64,000 nucleotides of DNA from Eubacterium uniforme (GCF_900167115.1 NZ_FUXZ01000006.1:112708-176707), one strand, 5' to 3'; positions 1-9,112 are shown, numbered from the stretch's first letter. Made by a program: numbers and translations. The notes: a model not told the origin generated them from the letters alone.

Positions 1-56
1 TTTTACCTAATGTAAGAACTTTTTCAAGCCCACACTCATCGTTAGCAAGTTGATTT

Positions 57-92
57 TCTTACTTTTTAAGTATTTTTCCAAAAAAGTAAGAA
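57..92 (-). terminator. possible terminator after thiG
   Basis: Inverted repeat with arms at 57-68 and 81-92 lies just beyond the thiG stop in its direction of transcription. The following U-run is weak, so it may only be a processing stem. The rest of 1-122 shows no complete gene. Confidence 0.3.
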
Positions 93-122
93 TATCCCCA
101 ACCTGAATCAATCACTAAAAAT

Positions 123-923
123 TTAGTCTCTTAAAAATCCAGTTAATGTATCTGATGGTGATGCACCTCTTGTAAGGACTCTACCAAGACCTGAAAGATA
201 CGCTTCACGACCAGCAATAATTGCTCTCTTAAATGCATCAGCCATAACCGGAAGGTTACCAGCTGTAGCTAAAGCTGTGTTTGCCATAACAGCTGCTGCC
301 CCCATTTCCATAGCTTCGCAAGCCTGAGATGGAGAGCCAATACCTGCATCTACTATAATTGGAAGTTCAATTTCATCAATTAAAATCTGAATAAAATCCT
401 TAGTTGCAAGGCCTTTGTTTGAGCCAATAGGTGAAGCAAGTGGCATAACACAAGCAGCACCAGCATCAACCAGGTCTCTTGCAATGTTAAGATCTGGATA
501 CATGTAAGGCATAACAACAAATCCTTCTTTAGCAAGGATTTCTGTAGCCTTAACAGTTTCCTCATTATCTGGCAAAAGATATTTTGAATCTCTCATAATT
601 TCGATCTTTACAAAATCACCACAACCAACTTCTCTTGCAAGTCTTGCAATTCTAACTGCTTCTTCAGCATTTCTTGCACCTGATGTGTTAGGTAAAAGTG
701 TGATTCCCTCTGGTATGTAATCAAGGATATTTTCATTATCCTTTGTGTTAGTTCTTCTAAGTGCTAATGTTATAATTTGAGCATCTGCATATTTAATTGC
801 AGACTCAATCAACTTCATTGAATACTTGCCTGAACCTAATATAAATCTTGAAGTAAACTCATGTTCTCCAATTACTAACTTATCATCTTTTAATGTTTCT
901 TCTATACTCTTAATGTCTGTCAT
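123..923 (-). CDS. thiG: thiazole synthase ThiG
   Basis: ThiG builds the thiazole phosphate of thiamin in the cytoplasm from deoxyxylulose phosphate, a glycine/tyrosine-derived imine and sulfur carried by ThiS thiocarboxylate. The 266-residue protein has the ThiG (beta/alpha)8 barrel signatures: [10 protein letters not shown] near residue 25, the Schiff-base lysine in VKIEIM (K106), [11 protein letters not shown] near 160, [10 protein letters not shown] near 190 and AVMANTALA near 210. The length is normal for the family with a slightly long N-terminus. It lies downstream of thiS under the same TPP riboswitch, with a repeat-filled gap of about 270 bp between them. The identification is secure. 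Confidence 0.97.
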   Translation of the reverse strand: MTDIKSIEETLKDDKLVIGEHEFTSRFILGSGKYSMKLIESAIKYADAQIITLALRRTNTKDNENILDYIPEGITLLPNTSGARNAEEAVRIARLAREVGCGDFVKIEIMRDSKYLLPDNEETVKATEILAKEGFVVMPYMYPDLNIARDLVDAGAACVMPLASPIGSNKGLATKDFIQILIDEIELPIIVDAGIGSPSQACEAMEMGAAAVMANTALATAGNLPVMADAFKRAIIAGREAYLSGLGRVLTRGASPSDTLTGFLRD

Positions 924-944
924 TTTCTAAACCTTTCTAATTCC

Positions 945-1135
945 AATAAATATATTTTTCTATAACATATATAAAAACATATATACACACATATACATAT
1001 CCATATATCATACATTTAGATACCATATCTACATATCATATATTCACATATCATATCTTCATATCATATATTCACATATCATATCTTCATATCATATATT
1101 CAGATACCATATCTACATATCATACATATCTAATA
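945..1135. repeat. 28-bp AT-rich tandem repeats between thiS and thiG
   Basis: The gap 924-1190 inside the thi operon is filled by degenerate CATATCATAT-type repeats. The clearest unit is 28 bp and recurs about four times from roughly 1030. No gene was seen. Such arrays in an operon could affect mRNA stability or vary in length by slippage (inference). Confidence 0.7.
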
Positions 1136-1190
1136 ATCCATAAAAAAATCTCAAGTCTCATGAATACATAAACTATTTATATTCACCCAA

Positions 1191-1385
1191 TCAACCACCA
1201 CCTACAAACTGAACTACTTCTACGCTGTCTTCATCATTTAAAACATGATTATCATATTCACTTTTTGGTATGATTTCTAAATTAACTTCCACAGCAACAC
1301 GCTTTGAATTATAGTTAAATTTATTAAGCATATCTGTAATACTTAAGTTAGCATAATCATACATTTCACCATTAATCTTAACCAT
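1191..1385 (-). CDS. thiS: sulfur carrier protein ThiS
   Basis: ThiS is a small ubiquitin-fold protein whose C-terminal Gly-Gly is adenylated by ThiF and converted to a thiocarboxylate that gives sulfur to ThiG. The ORF is 64 residues, begins MVKINGE and ends VQFVGGG, so the diglycine is present with a typical length and an acidic C-terminal half. It is the first gene after the TPP riboswitch and precedes thiG. No thiF or thiH is inside the window; they may lie beyond the left edge. Confidence 0.95.
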   Translation of the reverse strand: MVKINGEMYDYANLSITDMLNKFNYNSKRVAVEVNLEIIPKSEYDNHVLNDEDSVEVVQFVGGG

Positions 1386-1421
1386 AATGTACTCCTTTTT
1401 TTATTCATATAGCAAATATAA

Positions 1422-1541
1422 TTGCCTGCATTTTTACTATCCTCTAATACTAGAAAACTAATTGCCTGCATTTTCACTATCTTCTAATACCAGAAAACTA
1501 ATTGCCTACACTTTCACTATCTTCTAATATTGGAAAACTAT
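1422..1541. repeat. three tandem 40-bp repeats
   Basis: Units at 1422-1461, 1462-1501 and 1502-1541 start TTGCCTGCAT and end GAAAACTAA, with a few substitutions each. They lie in the thi leader between the terminator and the thiS start (minus strand). The gap 1386-1825 also holds the terminator, TPP riboswitch, promoter and another repeat. Confidence 0.85.
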
Positions 1542-1564
1542 TTCCTACATTTTCCTCGTCGTAT

Positions 1565-1596
1565 AAATAAAAAAGAGCTACGCACACGCGTAGCTC
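1565..1596 (-). terminator. TPP riboswitch expression platform terminator
   Basis: GAGCTACGC and GCGTAGCTC arms (1575-1596) are followed on the minus strand by TTTTTTATTT. It sits directly after the TPP aptamer and before thiS, so it is the likely attenuator that ends transcription when thiamin pyrophosphate is bound. Confidence 0.85.
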
Positions 1597-1611
1597 CATA
1601 TAATTTACCTC

Positions 1612-1697
1612 ATATTTCCCTACGTTGGCATTATCCAAATCAGGTTATAGGTCGAGGGTTATACCCTCCTCTCAGCCTGTAACACAAGCTCCCTGTT
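1612..1697 (-). promoter_or_regulatory. TPP (THI element) riboswitch
   Basis: Read on the minus strand, the aptamer has the diagnostic blocks CAGGGAGC, ACAGGCTGAGAGG, ACCTGATTTGGATAATGCC and CGTAGGGA in the canonical order. It lies upstream of thiS-thiG and is followed by an intrinsic terminator, so it should repress the operon when thiamin pyrophosphate is plentiful. Confidence 0.97.
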
Positions 1698-1711
1698 TTT
1701 TTCCATATATG

Positions 1712-1740
1712 ATTTTATCACCACATATATGGTAGGTCAA
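1712..1740 (-). promoter_or_regulatory. thi operon promoter
   Basis: Minus-strand TTGACC (1735-1740), a 17-bp spacer and TAAAAT (1712-1717) precede the TPP riboswitch. The arms CCATATATG and CATATATGG (1703-1711 and 1724-1732) form an inverted repeat that straddles the -10 box; whether a protein binds it is unknown. Confidence 0.75.
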
Positions 1741-1824
1741 CATTTTTTGGAACGAACTTTTGAAATCTAGCACATTTTTCGGAACGAACTTTTATAATCT
1801 AGCGCATTTTTCGGAATGAACCTT
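1741..1824. repeat. 32-bp tandem repeats
   Basis: Units at 1741-1772, 1773-1804 and a partial one at 1805-1824 share CATTTTTYGGAACGAACTTT. They sit between the stop of the membrane protein at 1826 and the thi promoter. Confidence 0.8.
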
Positions 1825-1825
1825 A

Positions 1826-2374
1826 CTAACATTCAAACTTTCTCATAATTATTGTATGCCTATCACTACTTATAATATATAAAGTTTCCCCTTCCTTTGG
1901 AACAAATACATTCCTAGCACCAACGTAACATATCAAAGATTCACCATCTTCAGTATCAAAATATGCTTCAGCCTTTTCTCGAACAACAGACTTAATAACT
2001 ATCTCTTCCACATCAAATGTATCATTCTTAATGCAATCAAGATGTTTTTTTTCTGCTTTCTTTATCTTCGTCTTTGATGTTAAATTCATTACAACAAATG
2101 GCGATATGCAAGAAGGAATAATTAATAATATAAATAAAATTACTGCTCCAACCTTCATTCCAAATATTCCAAATCCATCAATCAAAAACCAAATCCCCGC
2201 CATAATTGCGGCTACAACCAACGGAATGATCAATAAAACTTTTATTATGTCTCCATACTCCCCCCATATACCGCTATCCTTAGTTTCCTTAATTCCATAA
2301 TCCGGCCAGTACATGCACTTATCCGGATTATCAGTCATATATTTTCTTTCACTTTCTGTTAACTGTCTTTTCAT
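1826..2374 (-). CDS. hypothetical membrane protein with two TM helices
   Basis: I do not recognise a family for this 182-residue protein. It has a short charged N-terminus, two hydrophobic segments near residues 42-65 and 73-98, and a soluble C-terminal part. It resembles the DUF3592-like two-helix membrane proteins elsewhere in the window only in layout. The neighbours are repeat arrays on both sides, and it is transcribed toward the thi promoter. The start is supported by the AAGGATATGA context. Function unknown. Confidence 0.75.
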   Translation of the reverse strand: MKRQLTESERKYMTDNPDKCMYWPDYGIKETKDSGIWGEYGDIIKVLLIIPLVVAAIMAGIWFLIDGFGIFGMKVGAVILFILLIIPSCISPFVVMNLTSKTKIKKAEKKHLDCIKNDTFDVEEIVIKSVVREKAEAYFDTEDGESLICYVGARNVFVPKEGETLYIISSDRHTIIMRKFEC

Positions 2375-2430
2375 ATCCTTATTCCTTAATACTTATTTCT
2401 TATTATTTATTTTCTAGTTTATTAATATTT

Positions 2431-2588
2431 CTTAAATTAGTATATTCAGCTTTTCTAATTAATACATTCAAATTCCTTAATTAGTATATTCAACTTTTCT
2501 AATTAATACATTCAAATTCCTTAATTAGTATATTTAGCTTTCCTAATTAATTCATTCAAATTCCTTAACTAGTTCATTCAGTTTTTCT
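2431..2588. repeat. 44-bp tandem repeats with internal inverted repeat
   Basis: About 3.3 units occupy most of the non-coding stretch 2375-2690. Each carries TTAATTAG and CTAATTAA arms that can form a hairpin. No gene was seen. The region separates divergent genes. Confidence 0.85.
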
Positions 2589-2690
2589 ATTTTTTCATAC
2601 ACATATATTACCATATATTGTTATAGTTTTCATTTTTTTATACAACTTTCTTAACATTATGTTAACTTTATATTAAGTTTTGTAATAAAG

Positions 2691-2744
2691 TTGACTTTGA
2701 AAAATCACAGTGCTATAATGCGAATCGTGTTAAGAATTCTTAAC
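2691..2744 (+). promoter_or_regulatory. promoter with palindromic operator candidate
   Basis: TTGACT (2691-2696), 17 bp, TATAAT (2714-2719) precede the secreted-protein gene at 2777. A perfect 16-bp palindrome GTTAAGAATTCTTAAC covers 2729-2744 at the expected transcription start, and a second inverted repeat TTAACATTATGTTAA lies upstream of the -35 box. A repressor site is likely but its protein is unknown. Confidence 0.7.
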
Positions 2745-2776
2745 ATAAAAATTTATAAAGAAAAGGAGATTTTAAA

Positions 2777-3622
2777 ATGAAACTAAAAAACATTATTCCT
2801 GTTGCTGTTGCATGTATGGTAGCATTTGCTCCAGTTGCAGATACAACAGTTAATGCACAGGATAACACAACAACTGTTACAGTCACACAAGAAAACACAA
2901 ACAAAAACAACAACACAGGAGAAAACACAACTAACAATAATACTTCAAATCAAGAATCAAACAAAGAAAATCAAAAACCTAAAAAAATTAATGGAATTAA
3001 AATTCGTTATAAAAAAACAGATAAATCTGAAGTAGTAAAGGGATCTAAATCTACTATCGATGTTAACTACGTTTACGAAAGAGTAGTTCTTAAGGGAAAA
3101 CAGACAGGTCTTAAGAAAATCAACAAGCAATTAAAAAAATATAGCAATAACTTCTTTGTTGTTCCTAATGGGCAGGAATCAATTATAGATCTGGCTAAAG
3201 TAATAAGTAATGAACGTACTGAAAATGATACATATGAATATTCTGCTGGACAGACAGTATCATATGTTGGAAAGAAATATGTAAGTATTTGCGAATTTTC
3301 ATATTGGTACGCAGGTGGTGTTCATAACACTATTGTAAAAGGACACACATTTAATTTAAAAACTGGTAAAGAAGTTAAAAAAATTACAAAATTTACAAAA
3401 GTAAAGAATCTTGACAGATTAAAAAAAGGTATCAAGAAAAAAGTTGAAAAATCTCTTGTTGAAGGAGAGCCATACTATCCAGAAGCAATCGACAAAAAGA
3501 AAGCAACTGACTTTGATTTCTACATCGACGAAGATGGTAGCGTTAAAGTATGCTTTGAACCATATGAAGTTGCTTCAGGCGGTTGGTTTAGAGAATACAA
3601 ATTAAAAGGAAGTTTAAAATAA
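2777..3622 (+). CDS. secreted RsiV/DUF3298-like protein
   Basis: The 281-residue protein has an N-terminal signal peptide (residues 1-27, cut near VNAQ), a Thr/Asn-rich linker to about residue 70, then a domain resembling the DUF4163/DUF3298 domains of RsiV and related exported proteins: it includes the phrases GGVHNTIVKGHTFNLKTGKE and DFYIDEDGSVKVCFEPYEVASGG. In RsiV this region binds lysozyme, but here there is no transmembrane anchor and no adjacent sigma factor, so only an extracellular role can be inferred. It has its own strong promoter, a clean AAAGGAG site and a terminator. Confidence 0.75.
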   Translation: MKLKNIIPVAVACMVAFAPVADTTVNAQDNTTTVTVTQENTNKNNNTGENTTNNNTSNQESNKENQKPKKINGIKIRYKKTDKSEVVKGSKSTIDVNYVYERVVLKGKQTGLKKINKQLKKYSNNFFVVPNGQESIIDLAKVISNERTENDTYEYSAGQTVSYVGKKYVSICEFSYWYAGGVHNTIVKGHTFNLKTGKEVKKITKFTKVKNLDRLKKGIKKKVEKSLVEGEPYYPEAIDKKKATDFDFYIDEDGSVKVCFEPYEVASGGWFREYKLKGSLK

Positions 3623-3655
3623 GTTCCAAGTATAAAATAAGTTTTCTTTCTCGAA

Positions 3656-3685
3656 AAAAGAGGATGCATTATGCATCCTCTTTTT
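3656..3685. terminator. bidirectional terminator
   Basis: AAAAAGAGGATGCAT and its complement form a near-perfect stem with A/T tracts on both sides, placed between convergent genes ending at 3622 and 3692. Confidence 0.9.
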
Positions 3686-3691
3686 GTATGA

Positions 3692-5080
3692 TTATTTAAC
3701 TATTATGCCTTTACATTTAGCTTTCTTTAAAGCCTTCTTAGCACTCTTCTTAAGTTTAGAATTAACCTTAATTGTTACTTTCTTACCCTTCTTTACGAAT
3801 GCGTTCTTACCAATCTTAGGAAGTTTCTTAGCTTTAATTGTAACCTTAGTAAGTTTCTTTAAATTAGCAAATGCCTTAGCACCAATTGATTTTATATTCT
3901 TACCAATTACAACTGTTTTAAGATTCTTAGCACCCTTAAATGCCTTATCTCCAACTGCTGTAACATTATACTTAAAACCATTTAATTTAACTGTTGCCTT
4001 AATGTTTGCTTTTTTAACATTCTTCTTTACAAGTCCTGTAACCTTAACTTCACCAGCTTTTTTAGCAGTAGCTACTTTAGTTACTACATATGTAAATGAC
4101 TTATCAGCAAGAACAGCATTATTTGCATTCACATCAGTAAGTTTCTTATTACTACTATCATTTTTTCTAGTTGCATCCTTAACTATTGATGGTGCTTCAA
4201 TATAACATGTATACTTAACAGTGTATGTTTTTTCATCAACCTTAACAAGTTCAGAATTATCTTTGTTAACTGTAGCAATTACATTATCTGAATATACACA
4301 AAATTCTTTTAAAGAAACATTGAACTTAGCTGTATATCTTTTACCTGCAACATACTTTTCATCAGCAGCCATTTCCTTACCTGTAGCTTCATCAATCCAG
4401 ATAAGCTTGCTTTCCTTAGCAAGTTCAATCTTATCACTATCTTCACCTACAAGTTTTACTTCACTAATCTGCTTTTCACCATCAACTGGTGTAGCAATTG
4501 TAGCTTCAATATTATTAACTTTAGCTGTACATACACCATAATCAAGTGCACTAGTTACAACAGCAAATAACTGTGCCATACTACCATTCATATCAATTGG
4601 TGTATCATTAATTGAAGCTTTAAAATCCTTATTAAGACCAGAAGCCACATCAGTATTAATATATTTATCCATGTTTGCATATAAACTAAATGCAACATCT
4701 ATTAATTCCATAGGATCTAATTTATAATACTTACCTAATTCAAACTTGCTATCTGCCTTCATACGACTATAATTTTTACCATCTTCAGAAACATACCAAT
4801 ACTCAGAAATATCAATTGTTTTTAATTCATCATTATTGATTGCATTAAGTGGTTCTGTTTCTGTACTAAAGTATACTTCCTTAGGTGTCTTACCTGGTAC
4901 TGGCTGTGGAAAAAGGATGTTTACATATGAAACTTCAGGTTTTTCTTCCACATCATCAACAACATAATTTACTTCTTTTACTTCTTCTTTTTTTGTGAAA
5001 TCAGCAGCATTTACTGTCACATTACTTGCAAGCCCAATCGTCATAACTAACGAAAGTGCTGTTCCTAATAATTTTTTCAT
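3692..5080 (-). CDS. secreted BspA-type leucine-rich repeat protein
   Basis: The 462-residue exported protein has a signal peptide (MKKLLGTALSLVMTIGLASN onward, ending near VNA), an N-terminal region of unknown fold (residues 30-330) and a C-terminal BspA/LRR_5-type module from about 345: KVTGLVKKNVKK, AVGDKAFKGAKNLKTVVIG, IGAKAFANLKKLTKV and a Lys-rich tail ending KGIIVK. The same C-terminal module recurs in five other loci of this window. There is no LPXTG motif, so the basic tail may hold it to wall polymers (inference). RBS TAGGAGGT precedes the start. Confidence 0.8.
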   Translation of the reverse strand: MKKLLGTALSLVMTIGLASNVTVNAADFTKKEEVKEVNYVVDDVEEKPEVSYVNILFPQPVPGKTPKEVYFSTETEPLNAINNDELKTIDISEYWYVSEDGKNYSRMKADSKFELGKYYKLDPMELIDVAFSLYANMDKYINTDVASGLNKDFKASINDTPIDMNGSMAQLFAVVTSALDYGVCTAKVNNIEATIATPVDGEKQISEVKLVGEDSDKIELAKESKLIWIDEATGKEMAADEKYVAGKRYTAKFNVSLKEFCVYSDNVIATVNKDNSELVKVDEKTYTVKYTCYIEAPSIVKDATRKNDSSNKKLTDVNANNAVLADKSFTYVVTKVATAKKAGEVKVTGLVKKNVKKANIKATVKLNGFKYNVTAVGDKAFKGAKNLKTVVIGKNIKSIGAKAFANLKKLTKVTIKAKKLPKIGKNAFVKKGKKVTIKVNSKLKKSAKKALKKAKCKGIIVK

Positions 5081-5261
5081 AATATCTTTTACCTCCTATT
5101 AAATTATTTATATTATAAAATATAAATTATTAGCCAAAGTTAGTCCGACAATCTTCTTATACTCTCCTTTTATAAGTCCCAAACCGACACTCACCGTTTC
5201 ATCATACTACAAGACAAGTAAATTTACAATCACTTTTTTTAACTACCGTTAACCCAATAAT

Positions 5262-5303
5262 AAAACAAAGCACGGATACAAGTTTCCTCATAATCCGTGC
5301 TTC
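5262..5303 (-). terminator. intrinsic terminator
   Basis: AAGCACGGAT and ATCCGTGCTT arms (5268-5277, 5293-5302) followed on the minus strand by TTGTTTTATT, just after the gene ending at 5308. Confidence 0.8.
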
Positions 5304-5307
5304 TTAA

Positions 5308-5922
5308 TTACCCTATTCTTTCCTGAATAGCCTTAATATCATCTTCAACTCTTTCCATTTCATATTTTGAATTATAAACAGTTGATAAAACATACTTATT
5401 ATCGTCCGTTGCTTCCACAGTAATTTCATACTTAGTTGTTCCATATGCTGATTTTACATGTTCACCATATATCTTTTTAACTTCATCATACTTAAAGGCA
5501 ACCTGATCAAATATCTGAGCTCCTACATCACATCTAAAGCCAACCATAAAATCCTTAGATAGTAAAACCTTTGAAACTGCAAGTAAAACTGAATCTTCAT
5601 CATCTGCTACTTTATCTATGTCTTCCTGAGTAATTCCACTTATGGACTTTATGTTCTTTGCGCATATTAATAACACCAAATCAAGGCCAAACATGGTAAG
5701 GCCCATAACAGTTAACATACCACCTAATAATAAATATATTACATAACTATCCTTAAACACATCTATTATTTTACTTAAATCACCGTCAACTGCCTTACTA
5801 GATTGTATCAATCCACTACTAAGTAAAATAAGTCCAATAATAGCAAATATCAATCCTCCTACAAGGCACTTAATTTCAACCATATATAACTGTCTAATTC
5901 TTTTACTTTTATAAAACATCAT
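5308..5922 (-). CDS. hypothetical membrane protein
   Basis: The 204-residue protein has two transmembrane segments (about 20-42 and 60-85) with a short outside loop, then a cytoplasmic C-terminal half rich in beta-prone sequence (VEVKCLVGG near the start, KYEITVEATDDNKYVLSTVYN near 165). I do not recognise a named family. It is monocistronic, preceded by AGGAGTGG and followed by a terminator. Function unknown. Confidence 0.75.
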   Translation of the reverse strand: MMFYKSKRIRQLYMVEIKCLVGGLIFAIIGLILLSSGLIQSSKAVDGDLSKIIDVFKDSYVIYLLLGGMLTVMGLTMFGLDLVLLICAKNIKSISGITQEDIDKVADDEDSVLLAVSKVLLSKDFMVGFRCDVGAQIFDQVAFKYDEVKKIYGEHVKSAYGTTKYEITVEATDDNKYVLSTVYNSKYEMERVEDDIKAIQERIG

Positions 5923-6041
5923 CCACTCCTAAATTTTTTCATATCTCAATTAATTAAATCATACAAAAAGTACAATACTTATTATACCGCATATATTCTA
6001 ACATATCATGCATATTATTTCCATTTTTTTGAAAAATGTCG

Positions 6042-6096
6042 TATAATGTACAAGTGTGTATTTTGACACACGAATTAATCATGCACTTTTGCATGA
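6042..6096 (+). promoter_or_regulatory. promoter and leader with inverted repeats
   Basis: TATAAT at 6042-6047 precedes the gene at 6115. The leader holds TGTGTATTTTGACACA (about 6055-6070) and CATGCACTTTTGCATG (6081-6096), two short inverted repeats that could be protein or RNA structure sites. The -35 box is poor. Confidence 0.5.
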
Positions 6097-6114
6097 AAAA
6101 GGAAGGATTATAAT

Positions 6115-7521
6115 ATGTTAAAAAATAATAAAACTAATACCAACAAGCATAAACTTACTTACATCTTGTTACCACTTCTTGTTGTATTAGTTATAGTTGG
6201 AACAATCTTCATTACTAAGCCTTATGTTACAGGCGCTAACGAGGGAACAGCAAATGAAACTCCAACCGAAAAGAAAAACGAAATCGAAACTAATGCTAAA
6301 GATAGCAAGTCTACAGATACTGAAAAACTTGCTAAAGCCGAACCACTTAATTTAAACCTTGCGGTTACCATGAGATTATTCCGTGATGACGTTGCTAAAG
6401 TTAAAATAAAAAATCTAAAATACGCTAGCAAAATCACTGTTTCATCAAGTAACAAAAATGTAGCTACAATAAAAAAAGATGGTACAATAACTGCTAAGCA
6501 CTGTGGTAAAGCAGATCTTTCAATGAATCTTACATATAAAAACTGTGAGAAAACTCTTACATTTAAAACAATTGTAAGAGCATGCTCATACAGAAGTAAG
6601 AAAGGTTTTGTAATTTATCCTGATGAAAGCAATAAAATCACAGCTACTTCAAGTACAAAGGATTCAGAGGTTACAGTTGAAAGTTCAAATAAAAATATTG
6701 CAGATATAAAAGATGGTAAAATCATTGCAAAGAAAACTGGTAAAGCACTAATTAGTGCAACAGTTAAGAAAGAATCTGAGGAATCTAAAATAGTATTTGC
6801 TGTAAGTGTAAAGAAAAAACCTGAACTTAAAATTACTGAAAAATTAATTGATGATTGGTTTAACGGTTCAATTATTGCAGGTCATTCAATAGGTTGCGGT
6901 TTTCAAATGTACTGCAATATGCAATATAAAGGTTATTTAGGAACTGCTCGTCACCTTTGCAAGAATTGCTATGGCGTATACAACGATAATAAGGCTGTTA
7001 CTCCTTCATCATTACACTATACTGTTAATGGTAAGAAGGCTAAATTAAAGGATCACGTTAAAGCTCTTAAAGCTAAAAAAGTTTTCATAAACTATGGCCT
7101 TAATGATATCGGTGAAGGCGGTGCCCCAAGATTTATTAATGCATATGAACCTTTCCTTACTGAGCTTTGCAGAAAGAATCCAAAGACTACAGTATACATT
7201 ATTTCACCAACTCCAATTTATGATGAACGTGGTGGTCTTAACAATAGCAACATGCGTGAAATTAATAAGGCTTTAAAGAAATATGCTAAAAAACATAAGC
7301 ATGTGGAATTCATAGATATGTACACACCTTTAATTGATTCAACTGGTAAGCTTAGAGCTGATTTATGTAGTGATCACTACTGTCACTTAACATTTGGTGG
7401 ATATAAAATCTACGGTGATACATTAAAAGCTTATGCTAAGGAATCTTTAACAAAAGACACTGATAAAGAAGATAAAGAGTTCACAAAGAAAGAAGTTAAA
7501 AAGTATAAACTTACTAAGTAA
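6115..7521 (+). CDS. membrane-anchored Ig-like/SGNH hydrolase
   Basis: The 468-residue protein starts with a cytoplasmic Lys/Asn stretch and one membrane anchor (about 14-37), followed by two Big2-type bacterial Ig-like domains (about 80-235) and an SGNH/GDSL-type hydrolase domain (about 245-445). Catalytic blocks visible are AGHSIGCG (nucleophile Ser, GHS variant), YGLNDIGEGG (block III G-x-N-D) and SDHYCHLTFGGY (Asp-x-x-His type). Such enzymes deacylate cell-wall or plant polysaccharides outside the cell; the substrate here is not evident. The ribosome site AAGGAAGG and a bidirectional terminator frame the gene. Confidence 0.85.
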   Translation: MLKNNKTNTNKHKLTYILLPLLVVLVIVGTIFITKPYVTGANEGTANETPTEKKNEIETNAKDSKSTDTEKLAKAEPLNLNLAVTMRLFRDDVAKVKIKNLKYASKITVSSSNKNVATIKKDGTITAKHCGKADLSMNLTYKNCEKTLTFKTIVRACSYRSKKGFVIYPDESNKITATSSTKDSEVTVESSNKNIADIKDGKIIAKKTGKALISATVKKESEESKIVFAVSVKKKPELKITEKLIDDWFNGSIIAGHSIGCGFQMYCNMQYKGYLGTARHLCKNCYGVYNDNKAVTPSSLHYTVNGKKAKLKDHVKALKAKKVFINYGLNDIGEGGAPRFINAYEPFLTELCRKNPKTTVYIISPTPIYDERGGLNNSNMREINKALKKYAKKHKHVEFIDMYTPLIDSTGKLRADLCSDHYCHLTFGGYKIYGDTLKAYAKESLTKDTDKEDKEFTKKEVKKYKLTK

Positions 7522-7540
7522 GTTTCAAATTGCTAATAAC

Positions 7541-7571
7541 AAAAACAGATGCGAAAAATCGCATCTGTTTC
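7541..7571. terminator. bidirectional terminator
   Basis: AAACAGATGCGA / TCGCATCTGTTT stem with four-base AAAA loop between convergent genes ending at 7521 and 7589. Confidence 0.9.
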
Positions 7572-7588
7572 TTTTATGTATTTAATAA

Positions 7589-9112
7589 TTATTTCTTAAC
7601 TTTAACTTTTTTAACCTTTGACCAAGCACCCTTCGTTGTCTTGTTAAATGCTCTTACTCTGATGAAATACTTCTTATTCTTTTTAAGTTTCTTAAGAGTA
7701 ACAGTAAGTTTTTTAATCTTCTTTGTTTTCGCTTTCTTAAACTTCTTATTTGTAGCATACTGAACTTCATAACCAGTTGCATTCTTAACTTTCTTAAGAG
7801 TTAATTTAATCTTTTTACCTTTAACATTTTTAGCACTCTTGATCTTTGCCTTACCAAGCTTAACAGTAGTTACGCTGGCATTCTTTACAATACCATTAAC
7901 TGAAAATACTATTCTATGGATTAAGCCATTCTTAGTATCTTCAAATCTTGCTGTATACCATCCGTTTTCCTTAGCTGTAAAAGTATTTCCCTTCAACAAG
8001 TTAGTTGTATTATTAACATCCCAGAAATCTTCGTGCATATAGTATGTTGTATATTTACCAGGCATAACTCTGATGCTACCAGGAACAGTTGTTGTAAATG
8101 TAACTACTGCAGTTTTCTGGTCTTTACTTATTGCTACAGGTGATACCTTAATGATTTGTTCTGTTGGAATGAATCCTAAATATACTTTTAATGGAGAATT
8201 GAAATTACTGTCATCTATTCCACTCCATCTATTGCCTCTAAAATAGTATGTTCCCGGATTAAGCCAAATCTTTCCGATTCCATCAGTTTCTCTATTAACA
8301 AATGTACTAAACCTTCCAAAATTAATATTTAAATCCTTATCTGCGAATAGTTCTAAATCAACGTCATCATACTTCTGATTTGCATATATACATAACCATC
8401 CCGCTTTTTTAACAGTAAATGACTTAACTTCACTATAACGTGTATCTCCCTCTCTGCCTCTAGCATATAATTCAGTTGTTAAAGTAGAACCAGATTTTAC
8501 AAGAGAATTACATCTAGTACGATAGTCACTGTATGAAGAAAACTCTTTTATAGGAAGATTACCTTTTTCAATATACTTTGTTTCAACGCTCATTGTAGCT
8601 GTATTTGAAGACTTTGGAATAAATCCCATAAATGTAACAGCCTTATCAATTTCATCCTGACCATTCCATTTATGTTGCTGGAAATAATAAGTCTTTCCTT
8701 TTTCCACATCAATCTGCGTAGTTTCTTCTCTGGTACTATAACTCCAATTATCCCACTTTAATTCCTTAGTCAATTTAGAATCAGCATAGAATGTTCCTCT
8801 AACATTACCATATGTTGAAAATGTAGCCCACATAATTGTTCCATCTTCTGGTGCAGTGTATTTATGAACACCACCATTCTGATCATAATCAACGAGTGTT
8901 TCAGTTATAATTGACTTATACTCACCCGTATCAGAATTATCCATGTAACGTACAAAGTCGAACTCCGAAGAAAAATATGGAATTGAATTAATAGTTGAAT
9001 CTGGCCAAATAGTTGCGGCGCTTACCTCAATTCCATCAAAAAATCCAACGCCGTTAAAACTAGTTGCCATCATTGCTGCAACCATAATAGTTGCAAGTGT
9101 TTTCTTAAACAT
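7589..9112 (-). CDS. secreted protein with C-terminal fibronectin III domain
   Basis: The 507-residue protein has a signal peptide (MFKKTLATIMVAAMMATSFN onward), three repeated beta-sandwich-like modules containing FYADSKLTKEL, YYFQQHKWNG and ELFADKDLNINFG that resemble pre-peptidase-type domains, and a C-terminal fibronectin III-like module (KIKLTLKKVKNATGYEVQYA to the Lys-rich end). It is a close paralogue of the next gene upstream in transcription order, mainly differing in the middle. Probably a surface adhesin or scaffold, by architecture only. RBS AGGAGGGT. Confidence 0.8.
   Translation of the reverse strand: MFKKTLATIMVAAMMATSFNGVGFFDGIEVSAATIWPDSTINSIPYFSSEFDFVRYMDNSDTGEYKSIITETLVDYDQNGGVHKYTAPEDGTIMWATFSTYGNVRGTFYADSKLTKELKWDNWSYSTREETTQIDVEKGKTYYFQQHKWNGQDEIDKAVTFMGFIPKSSNTATMSVETKYIEKGNLPIKEFSSYSDYRTRCNSLVKSGSTLTTELYARGREGDTRYSEVKSFTVKKAGWLCIYANQKYDDVDLELFADKDLNINFGRFSTFVNRETDGIGKIWLNPGTYYFRGNRWSGIDDSNFNSPLKVYLGFIPTEQIIKVSPVAISKDQKTAVVTFTTTVPGSIRVMPGKYTTYYMHEDFWDVNNTTNLLKGNTFTAKENGWYTARFEDTKNGLIHRIVFSVNGIVKNASVTTVKLGKAKIKSAKNVKGKKIKLTLKKVKNATGYEVQYATNKKFKKAKTKKIKKLTVTLKKLKKNKKYFIRVRAFNKTTKGAWSKVKKVKVKK

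Noticed and set aside
3684-4205. Hydrophobic plus-strand ORF opposite the BspA-like gene (and similar ones at 33780, 35709, 38837 and 53076)
   Set aside because: They are antisense shadows of the Lys-rich LRR_5 modules: AAR codons read as TTY on the other strand. No ribosome sites.
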